Shown here in pieces: positions 16,316-22,723 of a DNA stretch of 30,549 nt. The notes under the pieces were generated by a model. That model worked only from the letters and a program-made list of their open reading frames with translations. It was not told the origin of the DNA and ran no database searches. The stretch comes from a virus. How positions within the stretch are numbered: the first letter of the stretch is position 1; each line of letters starts with the position of its first letter. Both the position numbers and the translations under genes were made by a program. The stretch covers positions 1-30,549 of IMG/VR virus record IMGVR_UViG_3300021425_000117. One strand, given 5' to 3'.

Positions 16316-16671
16316 TAGAATGGAATATCATCATCTGCTTCATTAGCAGCATGATGTTCCTGCAACCTCTTGGACGCATTCCTATCTATCCTATGAGGTA
16401 CTCCGTTAGTTCCCTGCTTTACTGCGTATGGAACCTGCGGAATAAGGGAATAGAATGTTTTGCCAGCCTTACTAACAAACTTCCAAGCAGCAACCTCCAC
16501 CCTAAGCTCCTGTCCAGCCTCAGCAGCCGTGACAAGATAATCAAGGATCTCCGCATTAAGGTTCACATAACCCTGCAGCAATGGCTTCTTATCATTAGGA
16601 TCATTCACATCTTTACGTTCATTGCGGAATAGTTTACCAAAATCTTCATATTGTTTTGTAGGCATATTCAT
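16315..16671 (-). CDS. Putative single-stranded DNA-binding protein, 118 aa
   Basis: The last six residues, DDDIPF, are identical to the C-terminal tip that bacterial SSB proteins use to recruit partner proteins, and they follow an acidic, disordered tail. The body (residues 25-95) is beta-rich: VNLNAEILDYLV, LRVEVAAWKFVSKAGKTFYSLIP. This is compatible with a small OB-like fold but is not classical SSB by sequence. It sits directly after the ERF annealing gene, the place where phage recombination operons often carry an SSB. The start may be 16671 (ATGA coupling) or 16665, which has GGAG at better spacing. I infer it coats ssDNA and recruits recombination or host repair proteins. Confidence 0.7.
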   Translation of the reverse strand: MNMPTKQYEDFGKLFRNERKDVNDPNDKKPLLQGYVNLNAEILDYLVTAAEAGQELRVEVAAWKFVSKAGKTFYSLIPQVPYAVKQGTNGVPHRIDRNASKRLQEHHAANEADDDIPF

Positions 16672-17441
16672 TCTCCGGTTTGGGCCGCTTTACGACCGGG
16701 CTTTTTATCCATAATGGCAAGATAGCATGATGTATATAGCTCTTCATCATGTTGCTTCATAGCTTGCATTGTGTCCTGATTGTTAGTCCACAATTGCTTG
16801 ATATCAGGCCATCTATGAATTTCTGCAAATGTTTTGACAATAGTTGCGGTGGATTGCCATCCAGCCTCTGTAGCAGGCACAGGCAGGATTGTATCAGGAT
16901 CTACAGTTTCCCTAGTAGGAGTGTCTACAGCCTGTACAGCAAGCTCTGTGATGCTCTCAGGGGCCTTTAAAGGGCGAGTCAGTACCTCCTTAACCGATAC
17001 CTTTTCCGGCACCACTTCATTGCCAACTCCTGAATGAACCTCTGGATCATCACCAGTTTCAATCTGAAATAGCTTGAAGAGAAGATACTTATTAGCTCCA
17101 GTCAGGGCTTTGTACACACCCTTGTCTCCAACCATACCATTCTTAGCACGATCATTTCCACAACCAGCCATACGAATCTTCTCAGGCCACACATCACCGT
17201 TCTTGTGAACCAGTGTGTATTCTACCTGAATTGTAGTGTTACCAAAATCATCAATCTGTTCTACTTGTGACACACTAGGAATAAGGATTAGTCCTTCCTC
17301 AATCATAGCTGGTCGCAACACAGCCAGAAGGTCAGCTTCTCCTGCATAGTTGTATCTATGGAAATCGTTTGTTTGTCCCTTCTGCACATAAGAAACCTTA
17401 GTCATAATGTTGTGCAGTGCGGTAGCGATTGTCTTGCTCAT
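16668..17441 (-). CDS. erf: ERF-family single-strand annealing protein, 257 aa
   Basis: The N-terminal two thirds match the ERF family: helix MSKTIATALHNIMTKV, F-H-R-Y-N-Y-A near residue 30, LRPAMIEEGLIL near 43-54, a V-x-Y-T-L strand, and the diagnostic ALTGANKYLLFKLFQIETG near 112-130. ERF proteins anneal complementary ssDNA, rebuild or circularise phage genomes and stimulate recombination. The C-terminal third is Pro/Thr/Val-rich and probably a linker before a small helical end. It overlaps the RecB-like nuclease upstream and the SSB-like gene downstream by ATGA, giving an exonuclease-annealase-SSB set. Length is within the family's range. Confidence 0.92.
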   Translation of the reverse strand: MSKTIATALHNIMTKVSYVQKGQTNDFHRYNYAGEADLLAVLRPAMIEEGLILIPSVSQVEQIDDFGNTTIQVEYTLVHKNGDVWPEKIRMAGCGNDRAKNGMVGDKGVYKALTGANKYLLFKLFQIETGDDPEVHSGVGNEVVPEKVSVKEVLTRPLKAPESITELAVQAVDTPTRETVDPDTILPVPATEAGWQSTATIVKTFAEIHRWPDIKQLWTNNQDTMQAMKQHDEELYTSCYLAIMDKKPGRKAAQTGE

Positions 17442-18319
17442 ATACTTCCCTCGTTAATTGGATCATTAGCCCACTGAGAACAGAACCTGTTTACTAGGCA
17501 GTAGTTGCCCTTGCATCTCCGTGGCTCACCGGGACGGTAGCTTATACTCCCCTCCCCAATGCGTGTCAACTCTTTCTTTGCGGCGTCTTGTGTGGAATAT
17601 TTGCGCCACACTCTTTTGGCGTTCGGCTTCTCGACCAGCCAAAACCCTTCTGACCTCCACTGCTCTGATTCCGTGCATTGTGGTAATTCTCCTCCAAATT
17701 CATGCTGAACATTAGCATCCATATGGGCTCTTACTCTATCAAGTAAATACTTATCCCTTTTAGCTTTTCTCCATATTGGAATATCAAGCATAACAATTGG
17801 AACTTCTGGGTAGTTCTTATCTAGTCGCGCTTCGTATGCTTTCCAGTCTCGGAGTATGGCGCATATTTGAAGGCTTTTAACCTTCTTGCCTTTATTTTCT
17901 TCTGATAACAGGGCGTAAACATTTAGCTGTTGCTCCCATTCTATTTTTTCACTCATGTATGCATAAGTGCTAGTGACCTTAAAATCAATAATGTCAATAA
18001 AATTACCATCAATGTTTTGATAATCCACCCCTCCACTAACAACCACACCATTAATTGAGTGATAAAGTCGCTCCTCAGATATTCCATCTTCACTTGAAGC
18101 CTCCTCTATAATCTTATGAACTGCTGTTCCAAGGAGCGACCATATCCTATCAGTTATGTCAACCTCAATTTCATGGTCATGCTCTCTATTGAGAATAGCT
18201 ATTCTAGGAGATGAAATTAATTCAGTCACTGAGAAATCTGCATCTCCCTTGCTATAAGGATCATGTTTTGCGGCACGATCAAGAACCTCTGGAAGGCCGT
18301 GTTTGTTAGTGATTATCAT
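17438..18319 (-). CDS. RecB/Cas4-like PD-(D/E)XK exonuclease, 293 aa
   Basis: Motifs in order: H68 in LGTAVHKIIEE, G-G-V-D99, D112-F-K114, and Q131-xxx-Y135 in QLNVYALL. These are the hallmarks of RecB-type PD-(D/E)XK exonucleases. Four cysteines at 215, 269, 274 and 280 near the end resemble the metal or iron-sulphur clusters of Cas4/AddB-like nucleases, although the first is not N-terminal as in Cas4. The start at 18319 has AAGG upstream; the frame runs further but through a structured non-coding leader. It probably resects DNA ends to provide ssDNA for the ERF protein encoded next, with which it overlaps by ATGA. Confidence 0.87.
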   Translation of the reverse strand: MIITNKHGLPEVLDRAAKHDPYSKGDADFSVTELISSPRIAILNREHDHEIEVDITDRIWSLLGTAVHKIIEEASSEDGISEERLYHSINGVVVSGGVDYQNIDGNFIDIIDFKVTSTYAYMSEKIEWEQQLNVYALLSEENKGKKVKSLQICAILRDWKAYEARLDKNYPEVPIVMLDIPIWRKAKRDKYLLDRVRAHMDANVQHEFGGELPQCTESEQWRSEGFWLVEKPNAKRVWRKYSTQDAAKKELTRIGEGSISYRPGEPRRCKGNYCLVNRFCSQWANDPINEGSI

Positions 18320-18341
18320 GTTAAACCTTATTGTTGGAATA

Positions 18342-18403
18342 GCCCCGTTATGGGCCGATTCGCATCCAATCCTTGGGACAAGGGAGATACACCATAACGG
18401 GGC
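18342..18403 (-). repeat. Perfect 12-bp inverted repeat in the leader of the nuclease gene
   Basis: GCCCCGTTATGG at 18342-18353 is the exact reverse complement of CCATAACGGGGC at 18392-18403. The 38-base interval holds a small hairpin (CCTTG/CAAGG with a 3-base loop). The whole element lies in the 206-base gap 18320-18525 between the 53-codon gene and the RecB-like nuclease. The remainder of this gap shows an AT-rich imperfect hairpin near 18493-18527 and no convincing promoter. In RNA the repeat would form a stable stem just upstream of the nuclease ribosome site. Confidence 0.6.
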
Positions 18404-18525
18404 CGTTACCAAGTTATTGTAAGGGTGCGACAGCGCCTCCACCTCGGAGTCGGGTACAATAAAAGGTAGATCCCTACAACAACGTTACAGGAATAATTAA
18501 GATAAGCCAGCAAGCCCTTACTTAA

Positions 18526-18687
18526 TTACCCCTTTCTGGCGCTTATCAACGCCAAAACTTGTCCACATACTCGCTTGTTAATAGCGTTTCTCATTGTGGT
18601 TAAATCTGAATTTTTATGGGCTGAAAGAGCGTCTTTTACTGCACCGTCGACAACATTCCAGAGAAGCTTATAAGCTGATTTGTTCAT
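18526..18687 (-). CDS. Small conserved-type phage protein, 53 aa
   Basis: The reading frame begins at an ATG with GAAAGG upstream (spacing about six) and overlaps the end of the upstream gene by 20 bases. The product is a two-helix-like protein: WNVVDGAVKDALSAHK, then MRNAINKRVCGQVLALI. The pattern 'AV-DA---H' followed by 'R-I-KRV-GQ-LAL' is one I recall from short phage and prophage hypothetical proteins, so I regard it as real. Function unknown. The structured gap to the next gene follows it. Confidence 0.6.
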   Translation of the reverse strand: MNKSAYKLLWNVVDGAVKDALSAHKNSDLTTMRNAINKRVCGQVLALISARKG

Positions 18688-19159
18688 GGCAACCTTTCAA
18701 ATTTTGATATAACTCATTTTGTGGAATCCACCAACAATCTTCATGCTTAAATTTATCGCATTTTGCTTCCTTACACAATATAGATCCGATTATATGTAAG
18801 GTAGGCAAATTACCTGTTGTTATAAAAACAAATATTTCATCTGGATTATTGTCATTTTCTCTTATAATTAGCCTACCATCTAATCTCGGTGTAGATCTAA
18901 CCTGATATTGTCCAACATCTGCTCTTTTAAAAGAATTTACTGATCCATCCCAATAAATATTTAAATACTTTGCTAAGGCTATTTCTGAACAAGCTCCATC
19001 AAAATCCGTATTCCAATCAGATTTATATGTGTGTTTACCGGCATTATAGCCTTGATTCCTTGACTTTACCCTTCGCATCGTTCCTACTTGCCCTGCAATC
19101 ATCATCTCAACAGGAGTTAAAGTGATTGTGGAGATCTTTTGATTACCTTTTATTGACAT
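18668..19159 (-). CDS. PD-(D/E)XK-like protein with altered core, 163 aa (paralogue B)
   Basis: First gene of the long leftward operon, behind a promoter and dyad at 19184-19232. It aligns by blocks with the product at 11844-12314: E59 in SEIALAK, ADV with D81, then Q86-V-R88 where the paralogue has E-V-K, then DGRLIIRE, a FVFITT strand and a final WWIPQ. The substitution of E-x-K by Q-x-R may be a family-typical variant or may signal loss of catalysis with DNA binding kept. I remember many phage proteins with a similar 'DVG-x-x-VR-T' segment but no tested function. Being the first gene made from the operon, it may act early, for example as a nuclease or as a decoy or inhibitor. Confidence 0.75.
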   Translation of the reverse strand: MSIKGNQKISTITLTPVEMMIAGQVGTMRRVKSRNQGYNAGKHTYKSDWNTDFDGACSEIALAKYLNIYWDGSVNSFKRADVGQYQVRSTPRLDGRLIIRENDNNPDEIFVFITTGNLPTLHIIGSILCKEAKCDKFKHEDCWWIPQNELYQNLKGCHEQISL

Positions 19160-19183
19160 AGTTATTTATACCATATACAGATT

Positions 19184-19202
19184 GTTTTCTCGACTCGAAA
19201 AC
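19184..19202 (-). promoter_or_regulatory. 19-bp dyad overlapping a transcription start (operator candidate)
   Basis: GTTTTC at 19184-19189 and GAAAAC at 19197-19202 are perfect inverted arms around TCGACTC. The dyad lies immediately downstream of the -10 box of the leftward promoter, over the expected start site. It contains a GANTC site (GACTC, 19192-19196), the sequence methylated by CcrM in alphaproteobacteria. It is a likely repressor or activator site. Confidence 0.5.
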
Positions 19203-19203
19203 C

Positions 19204-19232
19204 ACGATACACCAGCCGGATTTCGATGTCAA
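19204..19232 (-). promoter_or_regulatory. Sigma70-type promoter of the leftward recombination operon
   Basis: On the minus strand TTGACA (19232-19227) is followed after 17 bases by TATCGT (19209-19204). The -35 is perfect and the -10 keeps four of six bases. The expected start is near 19197, about 40 bases before the ATG at 19159. Confidence 0.65.
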
Positions 19233-19275
19233 GAAAAAAATGAAAACCGCAGAAAACAGCCATTTTGGAGATCAA

Positions 19276-19647
19276 ATGACCAGATTCGATTTCACTATCA
19301 TGGGTGAGCCAGCATCCAAATCAAACTCACGTAGACTTGTGAGAATGAAGAATGGACGCACAGCAGTTATTAAATCACAAAAAGCTCTTGATTATCAGAA
19401 AGCATTTATAGAACAATGTACTGTACTTGACAATCTGCTTGATGGTGATCTATCAACTACTATCACTATCTATTATGCAACCAGAAGGCCAGATTTAGAT
19501 GAATCTCTAATACTGGATATAATGCAGGGGAGAATATACGAGAATGATCGCCAAATCAAAGAAAAGCATGTATTCCATAGACTTGACAAGGAGCATCCCC
19601 GAGCAGAAATATCCGTTTCTAAAATCACAGAAAAGAGCAAAAGCTGA
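19276..19647 (+). CDS. rusA: RusA-family Holliday junction resolvase, 123 aa
   Basis: Motifs: F-T-I-M-G-E-P-A-S-K-S-N-S-R-R near residues 6-20, IKSQKALDY near 32-40, then RRPDLDESLILD with acidic residues at 73, 75 and 81, and IYENDRQIKEKH with D91. These are the metal-binding aspartates and the basic 'D-x-x-x-x-K' tail of RusA. RusA cuts four-way junctions symmetrically. In phages it resolves recombination intermediates before packaging. I chose the ATG at 19276, which has GGAG five to six bases upstream, over one at 19240 with no ribosome site; length is then normal for the family. It is divergent from the recombination operon. Confidence 0.92.
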   Translation: MTRFDFTIMGEPASKSNSRRLVRMKNGRTAVIKSQKALDYQKAFIEQCTVLDNLLDGDLSTTITIYYATRRPDLDESLILDIMQGRIYENDRQIKEKHVFHRLDKEHPRAEISVSKITEKSKS

Positions 19648-19675
19648 AGGTTCCAATGTATGGGTTGAGGAGTTA

Positions 19676-19993
19676 ATGCATACTAACTACACAGAAACCA
19701 AAGAAGCATCTTTATGGCGTGCGGTTTTGTGTAGGGCTGTTATTGATGCTGCCTCTGGCAGTGGTGCCGAAAAGCTAGAGGTAGCACAGTGGGTTGAAGA
19801 TAAGGATTCAACAGATGATTTCAACACTGTATGTCATTTTTGCGGTGTTGATAATGATTTTATGTCAAGAGTGTTTGCTAGTATCTTAACAGCGCCGGAG
19901 GCAGTAGCGTCTGTACTATCCAATCAGGTTCGTTCAGCTATTATGTCATATGATGGTGGTGCATTGAAGAAGATATTTGACGGGGATATGTGA
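19676..19993 (+). CDS. Conserved phage protein of unknown function, 105 aa
   Basis: The product has an N-terminal helix ASLWRAVLCRAVIDAAS, an AQWVEDKDSTDDFNTVC segment and a CHFCGVDNDFMSRVF helix. Proteins with 'W-A-V---A--DA' followed by 'A-W----DF--VC--AG-D---V' recur in phage genomes, usually beside replication or recombination genes; none has a known function to me. The ATG at 19676 has GAGGAG just upstream. The open frame extends further left, but only across the end of the RusA gene. The two cysteines C-x-x-C near the middle may bind metal but no second pair is evident. Confidence 0.65.
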   Translation: MHTNYTETKEASLWRAVLCRAVIDAASGSGAEKLEVAQWVEDKDSTDDFNTVCHFCGVDNDFMSRVFASILTAPEAVASVLSNQVRSAIMSYDGGALKKIFDGDM

Positions 19994-19997
19994 TCTC

Positions 19998-20011
19998 CGC
20001 GCGCGCGCGCG
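19998..20011. repeat. (CG)7 alternating tract
   Basis: Fourteen bases of strict CG alternation lie in the 22-base gap between convergent gene ends, in otherwise AT-rich DNA. It is fully self-complementary and is followed on the plus strand by TTCTTT. It could form a terminator hairpin for the rightward gene, or Z-DNA. Confidence 0.6.
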
Positions 20012-20015
20012 TTCT

Positions 20016-20276
20016 TTACAATGGCAGCGTGCCGGAAGTGGCGTCTGTTTCTTCTGGCCAATAATTAGTTTTATCTCCTCTTGTGGCTAAATGCTCTAAT
20101 GCTGTTACATCATGTTCGTTTCGATCTATTGTTTCCATTATTTTTCTGATATCATCAATATGCATAATCGCTAATTTAGTTGTTAGTGCATCTAACATCC
20201 AATGAGTACCAGAAGTATTGTCTAAATAATTTACATAAAATCTAATAAGATCATATCGAGACTTTATCCATTTCAT
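20016..20276 (-). CDS. Hypothetical protein, 86 aa
   Basis: Not recognised. The ATG at 20276 has AAAGG seven bases upstream. The product is mostly helical (KWIKSRYDLIRFYVNYL, then LTTKLAIMHIDDIRKIMETI), with a disordered acidic end. No cysteines or known motif are visible. It is the only leftward gene between rightward ones and faces away from the CTTACT repeat array. The minus-strand promoter at 20474-20502 would transcribe through the whole array before reaching it, so its expression and the array are probably linked. A regulator or replication accessory protein is possible but unproven. Confidence 0.55.
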   Translation of the reverse strand: MKWIKSRYDLIRFYVNYLDNTSGTHWMLDALTTKLAIMHIDDIRKIMETIDRNEHDVTALEHLATRGDKTNYWPEETDATSGTLPL

Positions 20277-20296
20277 TAAGAAGCACCTTTCAAATT

Positions 20297-20468
20297 AAAG
20301 TAAGAGAAGATCTCTTACTTAAAGTAAGAAATCATATCTTACTTTATTTCTTCTTTTTTCTTCTCTTACTTTTTTTCTTCTCTTACTTTCTTTTCTTTTT
20401 TTTGTTTTCTTACTTTTTTTCTTCTCTTACTTTCTTGATTAGTAAGAAAAGAACTCTCTTCTTACTAA
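20297..20468. repeat. Array of ten CTTACT/AGTAAG repeats in a polypyrimidine tract (origin or operator candidate)
   Basis: CTTACT occurs at 20314, 20338, 20365, 20382, 20409, 20426 and 20461 and its complement AGTAAG at 20299, 20323 and 20441, nearly always inside a longer TCTTACTTT-like unit. Two perfect 10-bp inverted pairs are AAGTAAGAGA/TCTCTTACTT (20298-20320, 3-base gap) and TTAGTAAGAA/TTCTTACTAA (20439-20468, 10-base gap). Between 20345 and 20440 the plus strand is almost pure T and C. This fills most of the 366-base gap before the primase-helicase gene; the remaining part, 20503-20642, is AT-rich with nothing else named. Confidence 0.8.
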
Positions 20469-20473
20469 TTATA

Positions 20474-20502
20474 GACATATCACGTTTCGAGACCTGTGTC
20501 AA
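20474..20502 (-). promoter_or_regulatory. Sigma70-type promoter reading leftward through the repeat array
   Basis: On the minus strand TTGACA (20502-20497), a 17-base spacer and TATGTC (20479-20474). A TATAAT-like string lies just downstream at too long a spacing. Transcription would start near 20467, giving a leader of about 190 bases that contains the array before the ATG at 20276. Confidence 0.5.
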
Positions 20503-20642
20503 GATGAAAATTGCCAGAAAATTGAGAAAATACCAAGAAAATGGTATGTTCTTGATTTTTCTCGACATTTTTTTCACAAAAAGATTTCTTGCTTCCGGCA
20601 CCAAAATATGGTTGATTGCCGGGACCAAACGACGGAGGTGCT

Positions 20643-22403
20643 ATGACGATTGAGAAGCTAATCAGCAAATTTTCACATGGACAACACAGGACAGTTTGCC
20701 CGTTTTGTTCACCACACAGAAAACCTATTCACAAGCGAGAAAAATGTCTATCTATCGACGTACAACCAAACAAAGTTTTATGGAATTGTCACCATTGCGG
20801 TGAGACAGGGATGAATAAATTGACAGAAACGGTGTTCTCTTCCGGCACAAAAGCCGATCCAACAGCAGCAACTGAGTATTTCCTGAAAAGAGGTATATCA
20901 CAGATCACCATTGATGAGTGTGGTGTTTCTGCAATGAATAAATATATCAATGTAGCTGGGAAAGAGGTGGCTTGCATTGCTTTTCCATATTACAACCAAG
21001 ACGGGAATAAAGAAGCTGTAAAATTCCGATCAATCAACGGTAAAGGATTCTCATGCGAGGGTTCTCCTAAAGGGTTATGGAGAATTGAAACATATGTAGA
21101 GGGCGATATATGGATTACCGAAGGAGAGATTGATGCAATGTCTCTCGTTCAGGCTGGGATTGATAATGCATTTAGTATCCCCAATGGTGTGCCGGGGAAA
21201 CCTACCAAGGGTTACTCAGAAGATGCCTTTGGATGGCTCTGGAGCGCTCAGGAGGCGATTAAATCAGCGGAGAGGGTGATTATCTGTGGTGACAATGATG
21301 AGCCCGGTAGAGCCTGCTCTGAGGAGATTGCAAGGCGGGTTGGAAGGGATAAATGTTGGAGGGTTGTGCTACCTGAAAACATCAAGGATCTCAACGAAGC
21401 CCTTGTGAAGCTTGGAAACGCCGAATTTAGGAGGCTTATTGGTCGAATAGAGCCTTGGCCAGTATCAGGATTGTATGATGCAGGACATTTTTATGAGGAT
21501 ATTCAAAAAATCCGCAAAGAAGGGCTTGATAAAGGCGTTAGCACTGGTTATAGTGGTGTAGATAAGATATACCGCATTGGATCTGGTATGTTATCGGTTG
21601 TCACTGGTAATCCTAGTGCGGGTAAATCGGAATTTGTTGATCAAATCATGTGTAATATAGCTGAAAGAGAAGATTGGAAGTTTGCATTATGTTCTTTTGA
21701 GAATGATCCTCGATTTCATATCACAAAATTGATTTCAAAGCGTTTGAGATCAAGTTTTTGGGAAAATCAGCCTACAGATGAAGATTTTAACACTGCTTTT
21801 GATTGGGTAAAACAACATTTCTCATTTTTGTATCATTCTGATGGCTCTTTGAGTGATCTAAAGAGTATTTTGGAGCGTTTAAGGGTAGCAGTAATGCGTT
21901 ATGGCATAAGAGGTGCTGTAATTGATCCATATAACTATATTATGAAAGAAAAAGGTCTATCTGAAACAGATTGGATCAGTCAGATGCTTACAGAGATCAA
22001 AACATTCTGTATGGCACATGATGTTCATGTATGGTTTGTTGCTCACCCGACCAAACCGGCTTCCAGAGGCCAAGATGGTAAGCCTCCGATGCCAAAGGGA
22101 TATGATATATCAGGTTCAGCGGCTTGGTGGGCTAAAGCAGATCAGGGTATCACAGTACATAGGGATTCTGATCAACCAAACCTAACTCTGATTAATATAT
22201 GGAAAATGAGATTTGCATGGCTTGGAGCAGAAGGTAGTTCAGTTTTAGAATATCATCCAAAGCAATCCATATTCACTGAGGGTGAGTCACTTGATTTTGA
22301 TCCTACTATCATAACTGGTACTGAGTATGACGCAGACCACACAGACTTTGAGGCCGAACTAAAGAAGCTGCAATTAGAGGCCGAAATTACATACGCAGCG
22401 TAA
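20643..22403 (+). CDS. T7 gp4-like DNA primase-helicase, 586 aa
   Basis: Domains in order: a zinc-binding module with C19, C22, C49 and C52; a Toprim primase core with E160-G-E162 and D217-N-D219; and a RecA-type DnaB/gp4 helicase with Walker A G322-NPSAG-K328-S, a hydrophobic strand and acidic residue in GAVIDPYNYI, and a FVAHPTKP strand near residue 475. The size is close to T7 gp4 (566 residues). One polypeptide therefore unwinds the fork and makes primers. The ATG at 20643 has GGAGG upstream and is preferred over an earlier in-frame ATG at 20616. No DNA polymerase gene is seen nearby. The repeat array upstream is the obvious place to look for the origin it serves. Confidence 0.95.
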   Translation: MTIEKLISKFSHGQHRTVCPFCSPHRKPIHKREKCLSIDVQPNKVLWNCHHCGETGMNKLTETVFSSGTKADPTAATEYFLKRGISQITIDECGVSAMNKYINVAGKEVACIAFPYYNQDGNKEAVKFRSINGKGFSCEGSPKGLWRIETYVEGDIWITEGEIDAMSLVQAGIDNAFSIPNGVPGKPTKGYSEDAFGWLWSAQEAIKSAERVIICGDNDEPGRACSEEIARRVGRDKCWRVVLPENIKDLNEALVKLGNAEFRRLIGRIEPWPVSGLYDAGHFYEDIQKIRKEGLDKGVSTGYSGVDKIYRIGSGMLSVVTGNPSAGKSEFVDQIMCNIAEREDWKFALCSFENDPRFHITKLISKRLRSSFWENQPTDEDFNTAFDWVKQHFSFLYHSDGSLSDLKSILERLRVAVMRYGIRGAVIDPYNYIMKEKGLSETDWISQMLTEIKTFCMAHDVHVWFVAHPTKPASRGQDGKPPMPKGYDISGSAAWWAKADQGITVHRDSDQPNLTLINIWKMRFAWLGAEGSSVLEYHPKQSIFTEGESLDFDPTIITGTEYDADHTDFEAELKKLQLEAEITYAA

Positions 22404-22411
22404 CCCGGCAA

Positions 22412-22449
22412 TCGACACTACCTTTGAATGTTGACACTGCCTTTGAATG
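22412..22449 (+). repeat. Two tandem 19-bp repeats before a small gene
   Basis: Bases 22412-22430 and 22431-22449 are adjacent copies with 17 of 19 bases equal (core GACACT-x-CCTTTGAATG). They fill the gap between the primase-helicase stop and the ribosome site of the next gene. The string TTGACACTG recurs at 30440 and 30517, so this could be a shared binding site. Confidence 0.6.
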
Positions 22450-22458
22450 GAGACTAAG

Positions 22459-22722
22459 ATGAAAGAGATTAAACGATACGTTAATGATATTAGAGCATTA
22501 GGTGCTTGGCTAAAGAATTCTAATAAAGGAGATCGTATGATTTACCATACTGGTTTGCTTATGAAGGATCGAATCATATCACAGGATGGGCGCATTATGG
22601 AGAATAGCGCATTGGATAAGATGGCCCGTGATATATGGAATGCTTATGAGATGGGCGATGTTAAGCTAGTCCAGAAGAAATCATGCGAAGGTATTTATGA
22701 TTACATAGCTATTAGGAATTGA
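22459..22722 (+). CDS. Conserved-type phage small protein, 87 aa
   Basis: The start at 22459 has GGAG at six-base spacing; an in-frame ATG at 22447 would add four residues but has no ribosome site. The pattern 'YHTG-L--DR' near residues 29-40, a middle helix, and a final 'G-V-L-Q-x-x-x-x-G-x-Y-D-Y-I-A' is found in many phage small proteins and resembles a winged-helix module ending in a beta hairpin. I infer a DNA-binding role with low confidence. It is followed one base later by the next gene and is probably co-transcribed with the primase-helicase. Confidence 0.65.
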   Translation: MKEIKRYVNDIRALGAWLKNSNKGDRMIYHTGLLMKDRIISQDGRIMENSALDKMARDIWNAYEMGDVKLVQKKSCEGIYDYIAIRN

Positions 22723-22723
22723 T

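Noticed and set aside
18320-18442. Extension of the RecB-like nuclease by 41 residues to a start at 18442.
   Set aside because: It would translate the inverted-repeat leader into a sequence unlike the family. The ATG at 18319 has a ribosome site and matches family length.
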